Source: Phytophthora sp. 'mugwort'
Lineage: Eukaryota > Oomycota > Peronosporomycetes > Peronosporales > Peronosporaceae
DNA length: 64,000 bases
Assembly: GCA_033558025.1 (NCBI GenBank)
Contig: JAUCEF010000010.1
Coordinates: 2,381,001-2,445,000, forward strand
Direction: 5' to 3'
Below are positions 30,367 to 42,690 of this stretch, piece by piece; position 1 is the first letter of the stretch, and each line of letters starts with the position of its first letter. Below the pieces are notes generated by a model. The model saw only the letters and a list, made by a program, of their open reading frames with translations. It ran no database searches and was not told the DNA's origin. Made by a program: the position numbers and the translations under genes.

Positions 30367-31458
30367 TCCTCGCAATAAGGTGTGTAGTTGTCTACTCACT
30401 TGCGAGGACTGTCTTATTGCTTGCGCCTGGGTTGCCTGCCATAAGGCAGCAACATGAAGGTCAATCAGGGCGTGCACCCGAGCCTTGACGCCGACGAGAC
30501 TTGATTCATACTCGTGGAAGCGGATGTCATTGCGGTGCGTCCATAGGCAGCGAAGTACCACAACTCTCACTATGTGGGAGACCGCAAAGAGGCTGTAACC
30601 GAAGTCCTTTTTGGCTCGGGGCGTAGGCATGATGTCCGCGAAGTAGACCACAGTCGCCCACTCAATGGGAGACTCAAACCACTACTGGAACACCTCAAGC
30701 CATTCCGCCCATACGGTTGCCGCAAAGTCACAATACCAAAAGAGATGGGAGACGGTTTCAATGACTCCACACCCATGATGGCAGCGAGTCATAGCGCCTT
30801 GCACGTGCTGCAGCCTAACTCCCACCCAAAATGCGGTGTGCTGAAGTCTGTACAGCAAGTCCGCGTTCACTGGTAGTACGTGCTTGTTCATCTTTAGGTC
30901 CCTGCCCCATACATTTGCGGGAGGTGCTTGTTCAAGGCCAGGTGCAGTCGTTGGCAGGCCGGGTACCTTGTACGGAACCAGGAGCTTGCGTATTAACGAC
31001 ACCGTGAGATCAGCGACTTCATAGCCATTGCAGCTCCAAGTATGGAGTGCGCAGCCGTAGTGTGGCTTGGGGTGGGGCCTTATGGGCATGTTGGCCAACG
31101 GTCGTAACAGCGAGTCAATCTTAGTTAAGAAAGACCCGCAGAAGCTCACGCTGTTAGCACGCCCAGGCTGGCCATGCTCACGGATGACTTGGGATAGCTT
31201 CGCGGCTTGAGGCGGGTATCCACTAAGCTCAAACAAGTCAGATATCCCATAAACCTTTAAGAGAATAAGGTCTTGGACAATGCCCAGGTTTGCGGCTCGC
31301 AGGGTTTTGGGCGTCTTAGATACAGTCGTGACATCCACATTGTCCAGCAGCAGCATTGTCAACTTGTCAAACTTGGTCATGTTGCGAGTGATCTTGGGGC
31401 GCAGTTTAGTGTTCCAGAGGAAGAGAACATGTGCCAATACAAACGAAGCGGTCTCCAT
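30250..31458 (-). pseudogene. LINE ORF2 C-terminal region
   Basis: Frame 31458-30682 contains VNADLLYRLQHTAFWVGVRL followed by CHHGCGVIETVSHLFWYCDF, a zf-RVT-like motif common at the C terminus of reverse transcriptases of this class. Frame 30651-30250 continues with SLFAVSHIVRVVVLRCLWTH and ends PSDHEAEARQWDSLLADML. The two frames overlap, so one frameshift lies near 30650-30680. Confidence 0.65.
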
Positions 31459-32008
31459 CGTCTTAGCCGTCGAGACACCGCATGATGAGGGCTGTTCCAG
31501 ACTGGCGCGTACAGGATGTCAAAGTCGCGTCCCCAAGGTTTCATCACGAGTCAAACAGCGCAATGACTGGGCGGCCCATGAGGGTACATCATCCGTTGAC
31601 TGGCGTACGGCCATGAGCAGCTTGCAGAGCATGTGTAGTTGGAGTCCCTCGATCATCGTCTTCGCAGGCGTTAAGCCGAGGCCTCCCATGTGCATGGGCA
31701 ACGTCCACCAAGCTCGGGGCACGATGTTCGACGTAGAAGCCTGGGTCATGAACCGTACTATCATGTCCTGGACTTGGTCTTGGAACCAGTTTCAGGTATG
31801 TAGCAGACACTGGCCGTGTACCAGAGAACAGACAAGATGATCTGTTGTAGGATGACCACTTGTCCTCGCAGAGTGCGTGCCCGGTAGTTCCACAGTGAAC
31901 ACCTTGTCTGCATGTCCGCCAATATGTGCTGTACCATGCCGCGTCTGTGAGCTTGGGACCGCAGTATATACCAAGCAGTTTGGCCGAGTCGTTGTCCCCC
32001 AACAACCT

Positions 32009-32863
32009 CTAGTCCCAATTGCTGTAGTGCCTCACGGGGATGCTGTCGGTTTCACTGTTCCAGGGGTGGAACGGCAGCACCACGGTCTTGTTCTTGTTCA
32101 GCTCCATGCCCGATGCCTCACAGAAGAGATCCACCAAGTCCAGTAGACGCTGAGTATCCCGCAGGTCCCTCAGTAGTCCAGTGCAGTCATCAGCAAAGCT
32201 GATAACTGTATGGACCACCGAAGAGCCTCCACACCGAAGTCCAGCATCCTTCATCTTGGCGCGAATCAAGTTCAGCAAAGGTTCCACGTAAAGAATGAAC
32301 AGACCCGGGGAGAGAGGGTCTCCTTGCCGCACGCCTCTCCCTAATTAATAGAGCGAAAGTGGGCTACTATTGAATAGTAGCGCCACCAAAGTCCCAGGAA
32401 ACAACACGCGTACCCAGCGACGAAACACTCCGCCGAAGCGGAAGTACTCGAGGATCATGTCAAGGGTATCCCACACCACGCTGTCGAAGGCCTTGGCAAA
32501 GTCAAGCAAGACAGCACCAGCCACCGCGTCATCGTCTTCATACACTTTCATGAGTGCTTGAAGTCGCAGGTGAGCATGACGAATATCGCGCCCAGGCACG
32601 AAGCCATACTGGTCAGAGAATAGGAGACTGTCTAACACAGTTCCCAGACGGTATGCTAGTATCTTGGGGCTCAGCTTGGCATCGACGTTGAGGAGAGTAA
32701 TGGGTCTGTAGTTTCCAGGCTCTTTACGGTCTCCCTTCTTGTATAGCAAGCAGACTTGGCCGCGACGCTGGAACTTGGACATCCTGCCTTTCTCCAGTTG
32801 AGCTGCGTAGACAATCTCCAGGATACGGCTCCAAAGTGGCACATCAGTTAGGTAGTAGGCCAC
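32009..32863 (-). pseudogene. LINE ORF2 reverse transcriptase
   Basis: GRMSKFQRRGQVCLLYKKGD, NYRPITLLNVDAKLSPKILA, FSDQYGFVPGRDIRHAHLRL and GAVLLDFAKAFDSVVWDTL are RT motifs 1-4. MRQGDPLSPGLFILYVEPLL and SFADDCTGLLRD hold the catalytic F-A-D-D box, which is intact. A stop after NSSPLSLY at 32345 separates the last two blocks from the first four, so the enzyme is interrupted just before the RQGDPLSP motif. Further copies of the downstream region lie at 31519-32018 in broken frames. Confidence 0.8.
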
Positions 32864-33091
32864 GGGTAACCCATCGGGTCCTGGTGCCTTCCCCGACGAC
32901 GTATGCTTGATAGCCCAGTAGAAGTCATTTGCTGTGAGTGGACTGTCAAGATAGGCAGCTCGCTTCGGCGTCAGATGCTTAGTCGTGTGTTCAAGGATCT
33001 GGGCCAGCTTGATGCGATCCCATTTCGGCTTGTCATGATGGAACTCTCTTGAAGGTGAACGATAGATCCCGGACCAAAACTGGTTGAACTC

Positions 33092-34304
33092 CTAGCACAT
33101 GACTTCCAACTCCTCCGGCGAATTGACAGGAATCGGAGTGTTGTGCAGGATCTGAGGCGGTCGGAAGAAGTACTTGGTACCTCGCTCAGAATCATGGAGG
33201 TCGGAGGCAAACTTCTTCTTCGATGCGTAGAACTTTTTCACCTTCATCTTGACCTCCAATAGTGCCCTCTTTTCAGTCAGCCGCCGACGTTGATCATCGG
33301 TAGGCTCCGTCGCTTGGCGGTGCTGCAGATCATTGATTTCCACGTGCAGTTCCTTAAGTTCGCGCTGGCGAGCATTCTTCCGGGATTCAAATAACTCGTG
33401 CAGGAAGATGTTGTCGCGACGCTTGTGCTCGTCAAGTAGGCAGCCCGGGTTGTAGCGGGAGTCCGTTGGTGCATGGAGCATGTCTGCCAACTTGATCAGT
33501 GATTCTTGGAGATACTGCTGCGCTTCAGGAAGCTGGATGATCCATTCTGGGTAGCGCCAGGGGGGTCTCTTAGCCGGCCGAAAGACAGCAGATCCGAGTC
33601 GAAAGTCGATGCCGCAGTGGTCACCCATATTGGAGCGATTGCGAAAGTCGTGCAGAATGCCCTGCATGGCCGAGTGGAAGAGCTGGGAGCTTAGCATCAC
33701 GTAGTCTAACCTTGAGCTGGAGTTAGCTGGTGAACTCGACGAGCGTCGGATGTTCCAGGCGCCATGCATCCACAACGTTGATAGCTTGCATCCAGTCCAG
33801 CAGCTCGGTTCGTCCCCGCGACCGATTTCGATCGGTGTGGTTGGCTTGGTCCAGTTGGCTTGACATCACCGTGTTGAAGTCGCCCATGACAATGTGCAGC
33901 ACATCATCGTCGAAGTCTCTTGGAAGGTTCTTAAAGAAAGTTGGCCGCTTCTGGCCTTTAACGGGGGCATACACCACATGAATGTACGTCTCTTTCAAGT
34001 CCAGAGTGCCGCGTAGTAGTAAGTACCGATCCATCATATCAGCCGAGCTAACATGACGGAGGGTAACGTCTTGGATATCTTGAACAGGGCATGTCGGCGT
34101 GAGTAGTAAGCCCACACCAGCGTGCCCTGTGTATGTAGTCATATGTTCTTGCGACCAAAAGCTGGAATTAAACCGCGAGGTTTGCCTCCAGATCTGTTTC
34201 AAGCGCTGGTAGTTGAAGGGCCCGGTGAAACACGTCTCCTGAAGACCGATCATGTGAAAGGTCTTAGAAAAGTACTGCAGCGAGCTCCTTGAGGTCCGGT
34301 TCAT
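33092..34304 (-). pseudogene. LINE ORF2 endonuclease and linker
   Basis: Frame 34304-33723 contains FHMIGLQETCFTG (catalytic glutamate), YIHVVYAPVKGQKRPTFF, and HIVMGDFNTVMSSQLDQANH (catalytic D-x-N), the exonuclease-endonuclease-phosphatase fold used by LINEs to nick target DNA. After a stop at 33723 the neighbouring frame gives SRLDYVMLSSQLFHSAMQ and NMGDHCGIDFRL, the last endonuclease motifs with S-D-H/G-D-H. A charged helical linker follows (about 33480-33240). Confidence 0.8.
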
Positions 34305-34347
34305 GCCGTTAGCGTTCAGCGAGAACCCTCTCAGGGCCCAATTCCCA

Positions 34348-36360
34348 TTAGAGAGAAGGGCTACCCGAGTTGGCTACTGCCGAAGCCGCTTGTTGGAGAT
34401 CAACGATGCATTGGCGTAAGTCGTCCGGCAACGGGCCATCAAGGAGTCGAGTTGCCAACGGCGAGGTTACCAGTACCCCTAGGGTGCGATCGTCCCAGAG
34501 GTGCCACATCGGATGGGGCAGCGTAGTAGCTTCTTCTTGGATTAGAGCGCAGACCTTAACCGGATCCATGTAGATGCTTGGAGAAATCACTTGCAACGCA
34601 AGATCAAACTCGACCAGCCGCGTTTGGAGCCAGAACTCGTTTGGGGTAGAGCAAAGGCTCTGCAGCACGACTTCTGGGCTTAGGTCGTCGGCGTCTGGGA
34701 AGGGCTCGGCCAACTTGTTCTTGAGCGAGTATTCCTTCGCCAAGGGGTCGAGCTTCGTGTTTCGTAGATCATTCGGAGTACTGCGTGGCCAAACGTCTTG
34801 CTGCGAAGATCTGGTAGTTACCGGGAGCCGAGGTGTCCAATAAAAAGCGATGGACACTAGGCTGGGCTTGGATCCCGTACAAGCTGTTATCGGCATCTGA
34901 GGTGTTCGAGAACTCCGTTAGATACGATTCGATGACGTCGCAGAGGTCATTGAGGGTAATCGTCTTTGCAGGGTACTTGATCGCACCGCTGTTGAGTATC
35001 TTTTCGGCAGGCTTGGCAGCTTGACATACGAGGCAACCGGGGAGGGCGGGATCTGAGTACTGTCGCATAGAGTCATATCCTGATCAGGTGGGACATTGCC
35101 ATCATCTCCCTCACTCAGCCACTCATACTGGTTGGTGGATGCCAGTACTGGATAGCCAGTCTGGGCCGGGGATAGTTCCCTTGTCTTGGCCGTGGGAGCG
35201 GACATCTTGCCAAAGACAAGTTGCTTGGCGCGCAAGATACGCGCCGGCGCCCGGTCCGTTCGCTTGATCGAGCCAGTGGGAAAATTTGGAGGTTCTTCGT
35301 CCGACGGCCAGATAGAATTAGTCTGGACTGTGATCCCGCCTTCAACAGTTTCTCCTTCAACACCTTCCATGGCGCTGCCTGGACTGGCTTCCGAGTCACT
35401 CACTTCTGAGCCATTAGGCTCGGATGGCTCGTACTCGGCGTCCGACGTTTCCATAGGCGTGCCATTGGCTTCGGCGCTCGTGGCAACAGCAGGCTTCTTC
35501 GAAGCCTGCTGTGCCGCATGGTCGACCTACTTAGATGACGATGGGTGAGATTTGCGTTTCTCGTGCATCGCTTTCAGGAAGAGCGGCGTGCCGTGGTTGA
35601 ACGCACGGATGCGGTGATTGACCACCGCGTATCCATGGTCACCGAACCTGATTTCTCGCAACGGCGGCGTTGGCGGAAGCATCAGCGACTCGGGCGGGGA
35701 CTTGTGGTTGAAGTACACTCGGCGGCTGCGTGACTTCAGACCGCGAATCGTACGACTAGGGCAGATGAACACCGGTGGTGTCCCATGTGCGGCGAACCAG
35801 TCATAGATCTCACTGTCATCGACCTCGTCAGGCAGGCGCTGCAAGTCGACATAGTACCAGCTGGAGTACTTGGCGTACGGTTGAACCCGATAGTTTCGGT
35901 CGCAGATCAACAGCGTCGGGCTACCCAACTTGGATGCGACAGCTTGATCAGCGCATACAAGCTGATGCCAGCGTTCCGGATGGTCTTAAAATCGCACAGA
36001 TGGCTGACGTTAGCCGACCAGATGGCCGGTTGCGTATCCGATCCGAGCGAGGTCAATGATCTCCGTATCAGAAAACGTGGCGGTCAGGTCTCGCGCAGGA
36101 ATCCACATGGAGTAGGTCAACCCACTCGAGACAAGCTGGGGAACTCCACGTAGAGCAGCTGCTTTCTTGTCATCAGCATTGCGCTCGGGATCCAACATGG
36201 CCTTTTCCGCTGACGCGAGCGCGTCATCGGTCGGCAACGAGAACTCAGCCTGTGGGGTCTTGTTTCGCCACTCAGCATGCCAAGTCTGGTCATGACGGGG
36301 AGCCGCCATGATGATGGGCTGCGAAGGCTGACGGACCAGTTCGGGCGTTTCTCCTTCCAT
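34348..36360 (-). pseudogene. LINE ORF1
   Basis: Starts with an ATG at 36360 (MEGETPELVRQPSQPIIMAA) and can be followed through four open pieces, 36360-36010, 35928-35527, 35454-34918 and 34896-34348, in shifting frames. YRVQPYAKYSSWYYVDLQRL and DWFAAHGTPPVFICPSR suggest an RNA-binding module like those in oomycete LINE ORF1 or transposon gag proteins. The rest is low-complexity acidic sequence. No zinc knuckle was found. The last piece overlaps the region before ORF2. Confidence 0.55.
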
Positions 36361-36366
36361 ATTCTC

Positions 36367-37619
36367 TCGCAGCTGTCACGTTCCCCCCTTTACGGTAGGG
36401 CTAGGCCGCACTCCTCTGACCTCCTAGGGCCACGGGCGCAAACTCGGCAACAGCTTCAAGGGAGCGGATCGATTGGGAGTCGCGACGACTTAGTTCTTCG
36501 GCGGCGGCAGCACGACAGCTTGGCGTGGTGGTGGTGTCGTGGCGCGGGGTCTTGAGGTTCCGGTAGTCAGGTGAGGCGACAGCAGGACAGTTAGGCTGAG
36601 GTGGAGAAACGACAATACGGGATGGGAGGGACCGAAGCTTGAAAGCGCAGTAGCAGGTGCACTTGTGGGGTAGTCGGCAAATTGCAACCTTCAGTTAACT
36701 CTAGACCGCACGACGTGCACGGCTTACCAATTGATTCCGGTTTCAGACCATATAGTTGTTGACGCTGCAGTTCCAGACAGAGAACATCGTTGCCAACTTC
36801 CACAACCATCGCCTCCCGGACGACGAGAAGCCCAACCGGAGCGCTGTGGAATCTCGGATGAGCACCGAGCGTGGGTGGGACGAGTGCCGAAATATATCAC
36901 TTAAAGACTCTCACCTGACAGTACAAAGTAACACGAGCCCGGTAATAGCGCTTGTGTCTCTGGTGGGTTATTAATACAATTGATGTTGTTGCTGTAAAAA
37001 CTTGTGAAGTGCATATGCGTACCGGCAATAATACAGATGATTCAGAAGAATACCCGCCGTATCGGGAAACGATGTAGGAATGTTCAGCGGCCGCACTGTA
37101 ATGCTGTTGCTGACAGCGAGGGGAAGGTTGACAACTATGTGCTCCGCAACAACTGCAAGGGAGGTCTTAATGAGGTCCGAAAAAAACGGTAACGATAATG
37201 GTGAAATCCAGCCAGGATCAGCGGCGCCTGCAGCCACATAATATTTCGTTAAGCGGCTTTCCGTGTTTCCACCGGTGCAGGCTCCACCAACGAATCGGAC
37301 TAAGAAGGATCGTGACCTCTCCATTGGCAACGTCAGTTTCGAGTCTGGTTGAACATGTTGTGCGAAAATCGCCGCCACAAAAGAACGAGCTGACTACTGT
37401 CCAGTGGCTCCACATCGCAAAAAAACCGGTTGCAGTGGGCGATCAGGTTGCTGAAATGGAGTTAACTGGATCTGGTAGCTGGCAATATCGACGCAGGCAT
37501 AACGAAGGCTGTGCTGGGAAGTATTACCTTCTTTTTCGAGCGAAGGTAACGTGACAGGTTTGCTTATAAGGTTACAGCGCTGACTAGCAATCTAACAATT
37601 TTGTTGTCATTTTGCTGTC
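36367..37619. other. Between LINE and PIF/Harbinger relic, no gene recognised
   Basis: The first 300 bases are likely LINE 5' untranslated sequence. Frames of 118-135 codons overlap on both strands at 36971-37554, but neither resembles a family. It may be the far flank of the Harbinger relic. Confidence 0.4.
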
Positions 37620-38700
37620 CTTCAAGCAACTTTCCTCGGCTCCTTCGACGTGCAAATCCTAAGAGTGCTGATGTGCTGTCGCCCTCGAGCTGAATCATTT
37701 CTTCGTGCATGGTGTTGTCGCTCTCGCCTTAATCCATGGTAGCCAACTCCTCCAACGAGTTTTGCTCGTATTGAGCGCAAAATTGCGTAACACGAAGCAA
37801 CCTGCATTTCCTTGTCCGTCTTCAGTGTGGACAGTGTCGATTTCTCGTCTTAGAATTAAAATCGGGCTTTGGGCACCTAATGCCATTTCGACGGCAATCA
37901 CGGTTCTTGAGTGGGCCTTGTTGAACTTGTTGATTATCGGATTGTCGCGCAGTTCGTGAGGGAAATGTGTTAGCATGTAAGACCACAACGCATAGCCAGC
38001 GTCCGCAATATAGTGTATACCGGAAGGCTGCCGTCGCTTAACATACATACTCATCGGACTGCGATTCCAAACAGACGGATCGCTGTAGCTTCTTGGGAGG
38101 ATGAAAAACGGCATAAATCGTTGATGCACATCGACTATGGAAATGGCATTATAGGCAGGAAATTCTTTTCTACAGTACCATCCCCAGAGTGATGCTGGAC
38201 GCGAACGCTTAAACAGCGTTCCTTCAATGGCTCCATTATGTTTGGGATTCCGCACAGCCTCCATACCCTTTTGCTATCTCGAACCACTTACGCTCATTTC
38301 TAGGGTAAAGTATACCCCGCGGAGAGGCTGTCGTCACGACGCTGTTGGCTGCTACGGAGATCGCCAGGACGTCAGAGACTTTACAACGCTGCATCCTCCG
38401 GAGTCCCGATAGGCCCTTGACGGGTGCATATGGTGATATTACGATACAGCAGATCACGGAAGCCCCATCATTAGTTAGTCGGTGTCTGAGCGATTGGGAA
38501 GCGGACCAGATCTTAACCAAATTTTGGCCGATCCCGCTACAGTACATGTGCGTGCCGCAACAAATGTGTCGGCATACGGGCTTCGATGGAATCTTCAGAC
38601 TCGAGTTACAACAACTGTTATAGGAGGGTATTGAACCAATCCCCATGATCTTTAGGAACGAGTGCGTGGAAATTTTCTGTATTGTGGCTGTTACCAACAC
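37620..38700 (-). pseudogene. PIF/Harbinger (DDE_Tnp_4) transposase
   Basis: Frame 38264-37695 reads NGAIEGTLFKRSRPASLWGW (first acidic region), YCRKEFPAYNAISIVDVHQR, then IHYIADAGYALWSYMLTHFP (second aspartate, A-D-A-G-Y) and NKFNKAHSRTVIAVEMALGA (third acidic). An upstream piece 38700-38236 ends NERKWFEIAKGYGG in another frame. D in the first motif (usually G-x-x-D-G-T) is E here. Frameshifts make it a relic. Confidence 0.65.
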
Positions 38701-39068
38701 CTCTACGGTGCATATTTGCTGTCTTCAAGGTGGTGGTTGGCCCGATCGAGTCCAAATGGATAGATGTCAACTCGTCGCTGCGGTGGAAAGCTGCGCTCGA
38801 CACATCGAGATGCACATCGGCATGACGCTGCTTTATCTAACACACGAGTGGTCTTACCAAGTCCCTGGCAAGCTTTTTCGGGGTGAGCAAGGCTCAAGCG
38901 AGTATCCATGCGAGCCTCGTGAGCTCAACGTTTGATTGCGCTGTACGAATTGACTAGCTGACTACGGACACGCTTTCCACATAATAGGTTGTGACAATAC
39001 TGGGTAGCTACCACAGTCCGCCTATCGCGAACCCTCCACAAGCGACAGACTGTTTCAATGGGCCTTGA

Positions 39069-39510
39069 GTGGGTGTGTGGCGAGTGAGTAATCAATGGCT
39101 CGCTGTTTCCTCTTCACCGGTTTGCATATTTGACGAATGGTACTTCGAAAACGATTCCAGCATTCAACATTCAGATATCAATACATTATTCATGGGTTTT
39201 CTCGCTGTCCAAATGGTGGTGCAGGTTGCTGTATACTCCAGCAAGCGGATCATATCGTATTCTACTCGGAAGGGATCTCAAATCAAAGCCGTGTTCAACA
39301 ACTCCGACATCGTCAAATTTGCCGTGATGCTATCCCGAGTGCCTGTTTTATCCTCACCGAAGTTGGATACAAGCTGTTGAAGCATGCCATGTCGGAAGTC
39401 TCGTCCCGAAAAAAATCAGTATGTAGAAGGGGTCGAGCATGCGAAAGCGCGTCGGAATTTCATCAAAGAATATATGACAACGTTGTGGGTACGCATGACG
39501 CGCCTCTGAT
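39069..39510 (+). pseudogene. PIF/Harbinger transposase fragment
   Basis: Across three frames the order is a hydrophobic strand (MGFLAVQMVVQVAV), RIISYSTRKGS, then CFILTEVGYKLLKHAMSEVS, which fits the second DDE_Tnp_4 motif (normally L-S/A-D-A-G-Y-x-L) with the aspartate lost. SASEFHQRIYDNV follows in place of the H-S-x-x-R block. The match is weak, but a minus-strand accessory relic lies just beyond it, as in the element at 41.5-42.7 kb. Confidence 0.4.
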
Positions 39511-39794
39511 CACTAGGACCCACTGTGACTTACTCAGAAACGAGATCAACGCCGCATTCCCAGCTTTGGCGTTCTCAGTGTGCGCCGCGATCTGTTGTTG
39601 TTCGTCTCTATGAGATGTAGCATAGTGGCCTGCTAGGAAGCAAGCTCCGTCAGCAAAGTTCGAGCGGGTGTCGGCTGGGGCTCTTGGCGCTGGACGAGTG
39701 CCTTGGTGAGGTTCTCACCCACCGGTATGAGACCTGCAGTACAGTAACAAAAAAAAAAACACTCCTCAGATTAAACGACAAGAGACGGCCAGTA

Positions 39795-40140
39795 TGATCA
39801 GTACATTACTTTGGTCGATAATGACCTTCTCTTTATTGCGGTACTGCTCAGGCTGGCGCTCAACCTCAGTGTCGACCTCCGCCTTGAGCTTTGTCGTGCT
39901 TGTAGTGGACGTTCTGGCCGACGTCGACGGAGCCCAAACCGCTTTCGTCGCCGGTGTACCGGATGAGGAACTCTCATTGACGATGAGCTCGTTTATCTTG
40001 TTACCCGTATCGTTCTCCGCGAGCCTGATGGCCGCGAACTCCTTCTACAACGCCGGATACTTGTTTTTCAGGTACGCCACCTCGATCGGCACAACCTGGC
40101 CCGAGAATGAACTTGAGTCGGAGCCGCCCCCATGCAGCCG
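39795..40140 (-). pseudogene. Harbinger accessory (Myb/SANT-like) protein fragment
   Basis: The minus strand reads QVVPIEVAYLKNKYPAL, a stop, KEFAAIRLAENDTGN, and a Ser/Thr-rich run ending EVDTEVERQPEQYRNKEKVI. The LKxKYPALKKEF-like helix with a T-G-N resembles the DNA-binding partner proteins of oomycete Harbinger elements. There is no start or end, so it is a relic. Confidence 0.4.
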
Positions 40141-40199
40141 AGTGCTGCGAGACGCTCCAGCCGTCGGTGAAGGAGATGGGCAATACACCCAGTCGCATG

Positions 40200-41450
40200 G
40201 ACAGAAGTTACTCAACCATCCCACGTGTTAATTCCATGCAGTTGGGATCGAACCAGTCGGGGTGCTGCTGCCCATTCCGGGGTCGGCGGAGTTCTTGCGC
40301 TGACGGATTTTTCGCGATGCTTGTGCTCTCAACCGTCTCTTTCGCAAATGATTGCGTCCAGCCAAATCACTAGATGGTACAGTGTACTCCGGTACCGTAT
40401 GTGATCTATACTGAATCTTATAGGCTCGGCGCTCACTGCCACCTCATTTGGCCTATCTGTTGGTTGTTTTCAACATAGGTGATTTCAACAGACCTGAACC
40501 TCTCATTTGACACAACTCATGAGTACGGTATAAAATTGGAGGGAACGACACCTACAAGCTGGAACGAACTGCGTATTTAGACTCGGCGCCTCATCAGCTT
40601 CCATCCTTCAGTTTGCATCCCTGCCAACATCGCCTACTTCGCTGCAACATCTTCCAAGGCGTTGTCCCTCAAGCCTCCGAAGGGAAAGTCGAAGAATACC
40701 AAATGCTGTTTCAGGCGTAACATACAAGCCCTTTACGGTCTTGTGGTGACTGCCTGCGGTGAAAGGAATGTCGTCCGCTGATTCGCGAGACATTTTGCCG
40801 CGGGCCAACGCAACCACCGATCCATTGAAAACAAACCGGGCGACGGCCTCGAAGGTTAAGATGTTCAAGACTCTTCAAACGGACTTGTACATTTAGCAAT
40901 CGCAACGGCAAACATTCCGCAAAATGGGCGGAGTACAAACCCTTACTCACTAAACCAACCCAGGAAGCGTTTTTGCCGATGTAGCAGTGCCTCTCCCCGA
41001 GACAATGATCGCTCACTACGGGGAGAACAAACAGTGCATGCATCAGAACTCCTCGATTGCGAACATAATATTTACATAGCTACTATTTCATCCCGATGGT
41101 TTTTTGACGGGCTAACGCGCATGAGCACTAAGTCTCGTTGTTCCTGTGGATGCAAATGAGATCGTGGTTTACTGCCATAATAAAAGGTTTTTTATTGGGT
41201 GGTCAAATTTGTGGCAGCGGGTTGTTCTTTGCAGACAACATTCCTGGTTGAGATTGTTAGAGATGAGACGGATCTTATATGCTACTTTGGAGTGACAGAG
41301 GTAATGATACCAAATTTTGGCTGACTATAATCTATTTGGTGGAAGGAGGGACGAAAGAGGAAAGTGGTCATGTGCTGGGCATCTCACCTACACGAGCAGT
41401 CAACAAATCAAGGACACGACTAAGATGATTGCCAGTCTCGCTAAATCAAC
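40200..41450. other. No gene recognised
   Basis: AT-rich DNA between Harbinger relics. A minus-strand frame at 40868-40608 (86 codons) has no family resemblance. Confidence 0.4.
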
Positions 41451-41479
41451 AATTGTCTGCCAAGTTCTAGTCAAAAAGC

Positions 41480-42245
41480 TGCAGTGGAGGATACTTTTTC
41501 TCTCTAGTTTCCCGGGCGTCAGTGGGGCTGGAGATGGCACCCTAGCGCGCATCACCCGACCCGCCTTTGAGGCACCCTAGCGCGCATAGCCCGACCAGTC
41601 TTTGGAGGTTGGTATTGTCGGACAGGCTACGCCTCAATTAACATCCAGGCGACTGGGGACAATCGTGGAACGTTTTACTCTTTGTCGATCCGGGCCGGGG
41701 CTGCTAACGATCTATCTCTTTGGAATGGCTCAGGCGCCAAGAAGGTTTTTGCGTAAACAAAAACTTGATAAATTGTCTGTATGCTGAATAATTTTGCTGT
41801 GTTGTGGTAGACTGGGTTCGCACGTGCGTCCTAACAAGCACCTGCTCGGTGATGTGGGGTACAAGCTGTGGAGGCACTTGCTCGCACCGACCCCCGAGGC
41901 TGCAGTATCCTATTAAGCGACGCTACAACTACATTCATTTGTGCACTTGCATTGTTGTGGAGTGCGCGTTTGGTAGACTCAAAAACCGGTTCCGTGTTCT
42001 TCTTTCAAAGCTGGAACAAAAGCCAATAGAATGTGGTGAACGTGATCGTAGGTACGTTTGTGCTGCATAACATGTTGACAAACTTGCATGATAGCGAAAC
42101 AGTCACGGGGAATGACCCACTACTTCATGATGTTCCATCGCCAGTAGTCGAAAACGAAGAGTCAATCGAGACCCGAGTATCGCATTCCCGAGTCGTAGCT
42201 AAGAGAGACGAACTCGCAAAGATTTCTCAGAAGTACAAGCGTTAA
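41480..42245 (+). pseudogene. PIF/Harbinger transposase, frameshifted
   Basis: Pieces in order are: GVSGAGDGTLARITRP (first aspartate), then in another register FGGWYCRTGYASINIQATGD and SIRAGAANDLSLWNGSG (41605-41740), then NKHLLGDVGYKLWRHLLAP (second aspartate), then RRYNYIHLCTCIVVECAFGR with LKNRFRVLLSKLEQKP (third acidic), and NVIVGTFVLHNMLTNLHD up to a stop at 42245. A 35-base tandem duplication after the first motif and at least three frameshifts inactivate it. The convergent minus-strand frame at 42305 supports the assignment, because Harbinger elements carry a second gene. Confidence 0.75.
41536..41606 (+). repeat. 35/36-base tandem duplication inside the transposase
   Basis: Unit 1 (41536-41570) and unit 2 (41571-41606) share ggcaccctagcgcgcat, cccgacc and ctttg(g)a. 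It duplicates the codons after the first catalytic aspartate and breaks the frame. Confidence 0.75.
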
Positions 42246-42304
42246 GCATGCAAATCGAGTTTATTCTTTGTACAGCTTCCTTATTATGATCTCTAAAAAA
42301 TCCA

Positions 42305-42690
42305 CTAGCCGTTGTTGCATGCCCCTATTTTCGTATGCAGCTCGTTGAACTTACGCTGAAGCTGGTCTAACCGATCGGGGCTCATACGGCTAGTTTTCAT
42401 TGCATTAGCTATTGCCTGCTGACCGGTTTGCATTGCAGCGGCCAGCTCTACAAGAGGAGTCGTCGTAATCTTTGAACTTCTTTGTTTGTCTTCTGCCTCA
42501 TCGTCGCTCCCATCTATGTTAGTTAAAAATCACGTCACCGGTAATACCTAGTAAGTTGCAAAGGCATTGTTTGGTATCCCTTGTAGGTTTCGTCAATATC
42601 TGGTTGTGGTTTGTTGCCAGTTGCACGCATCTCGCTCTACGCTTTCAGTATCGAATTTCGTCTTCATGTACTTGGTATAACATTATAAAT
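42305..42690 (-). pseudogene. Harbinger accessory protein C terminus, convergent with the transposase
   Basis: The minus strand from an ATG at 42630 reads MRATGNKPQPDIDETYKGYQ, then after a probable short GT-AG intron (GTATTACC...AG, about 42580-42515) SDDEAEDKQRSSK, TTTPLVELAAAMQTGQQA and SPDRLDQLQRKFNELHTKI to a stop at 42305-42307. Upstream KTKFDTESV in another register suggests more N-terminal sequence. The acidic block followed by a helical tail fits the Myb/SANT-like partner proteins of PIF/Harbinger elements, which help carry the transposase to DNA. Confidence 0.5.

Larger units (their letters stand above)
29870..36366 (-). mobile_element. LINE retrotransposon with two ORFs, inactive
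   Basis: Reading leftward from 36360: ORF1 in several frames, then ORF2 with an apurinic-like endonuclease, reverse transcriptase, and a C-terminal region with a zf-RVT-like cysteine/histidine block. There are no LTRs, integrase or RNase H of Gypsy type. Frameshifts occur in both ORFs. The 5' and 3' ends are approximate, and no clear poly(A) end or target duplication was seen. Confidence 0.8.

Noticed and set aside
39794..40231. Plus-strand 145-codon frame with hydrophobic stretches resembling a membrane protein.
   Set aside because: The other strand carries the Harbinger-accessory-like sequence; the plus frame is its mirror.
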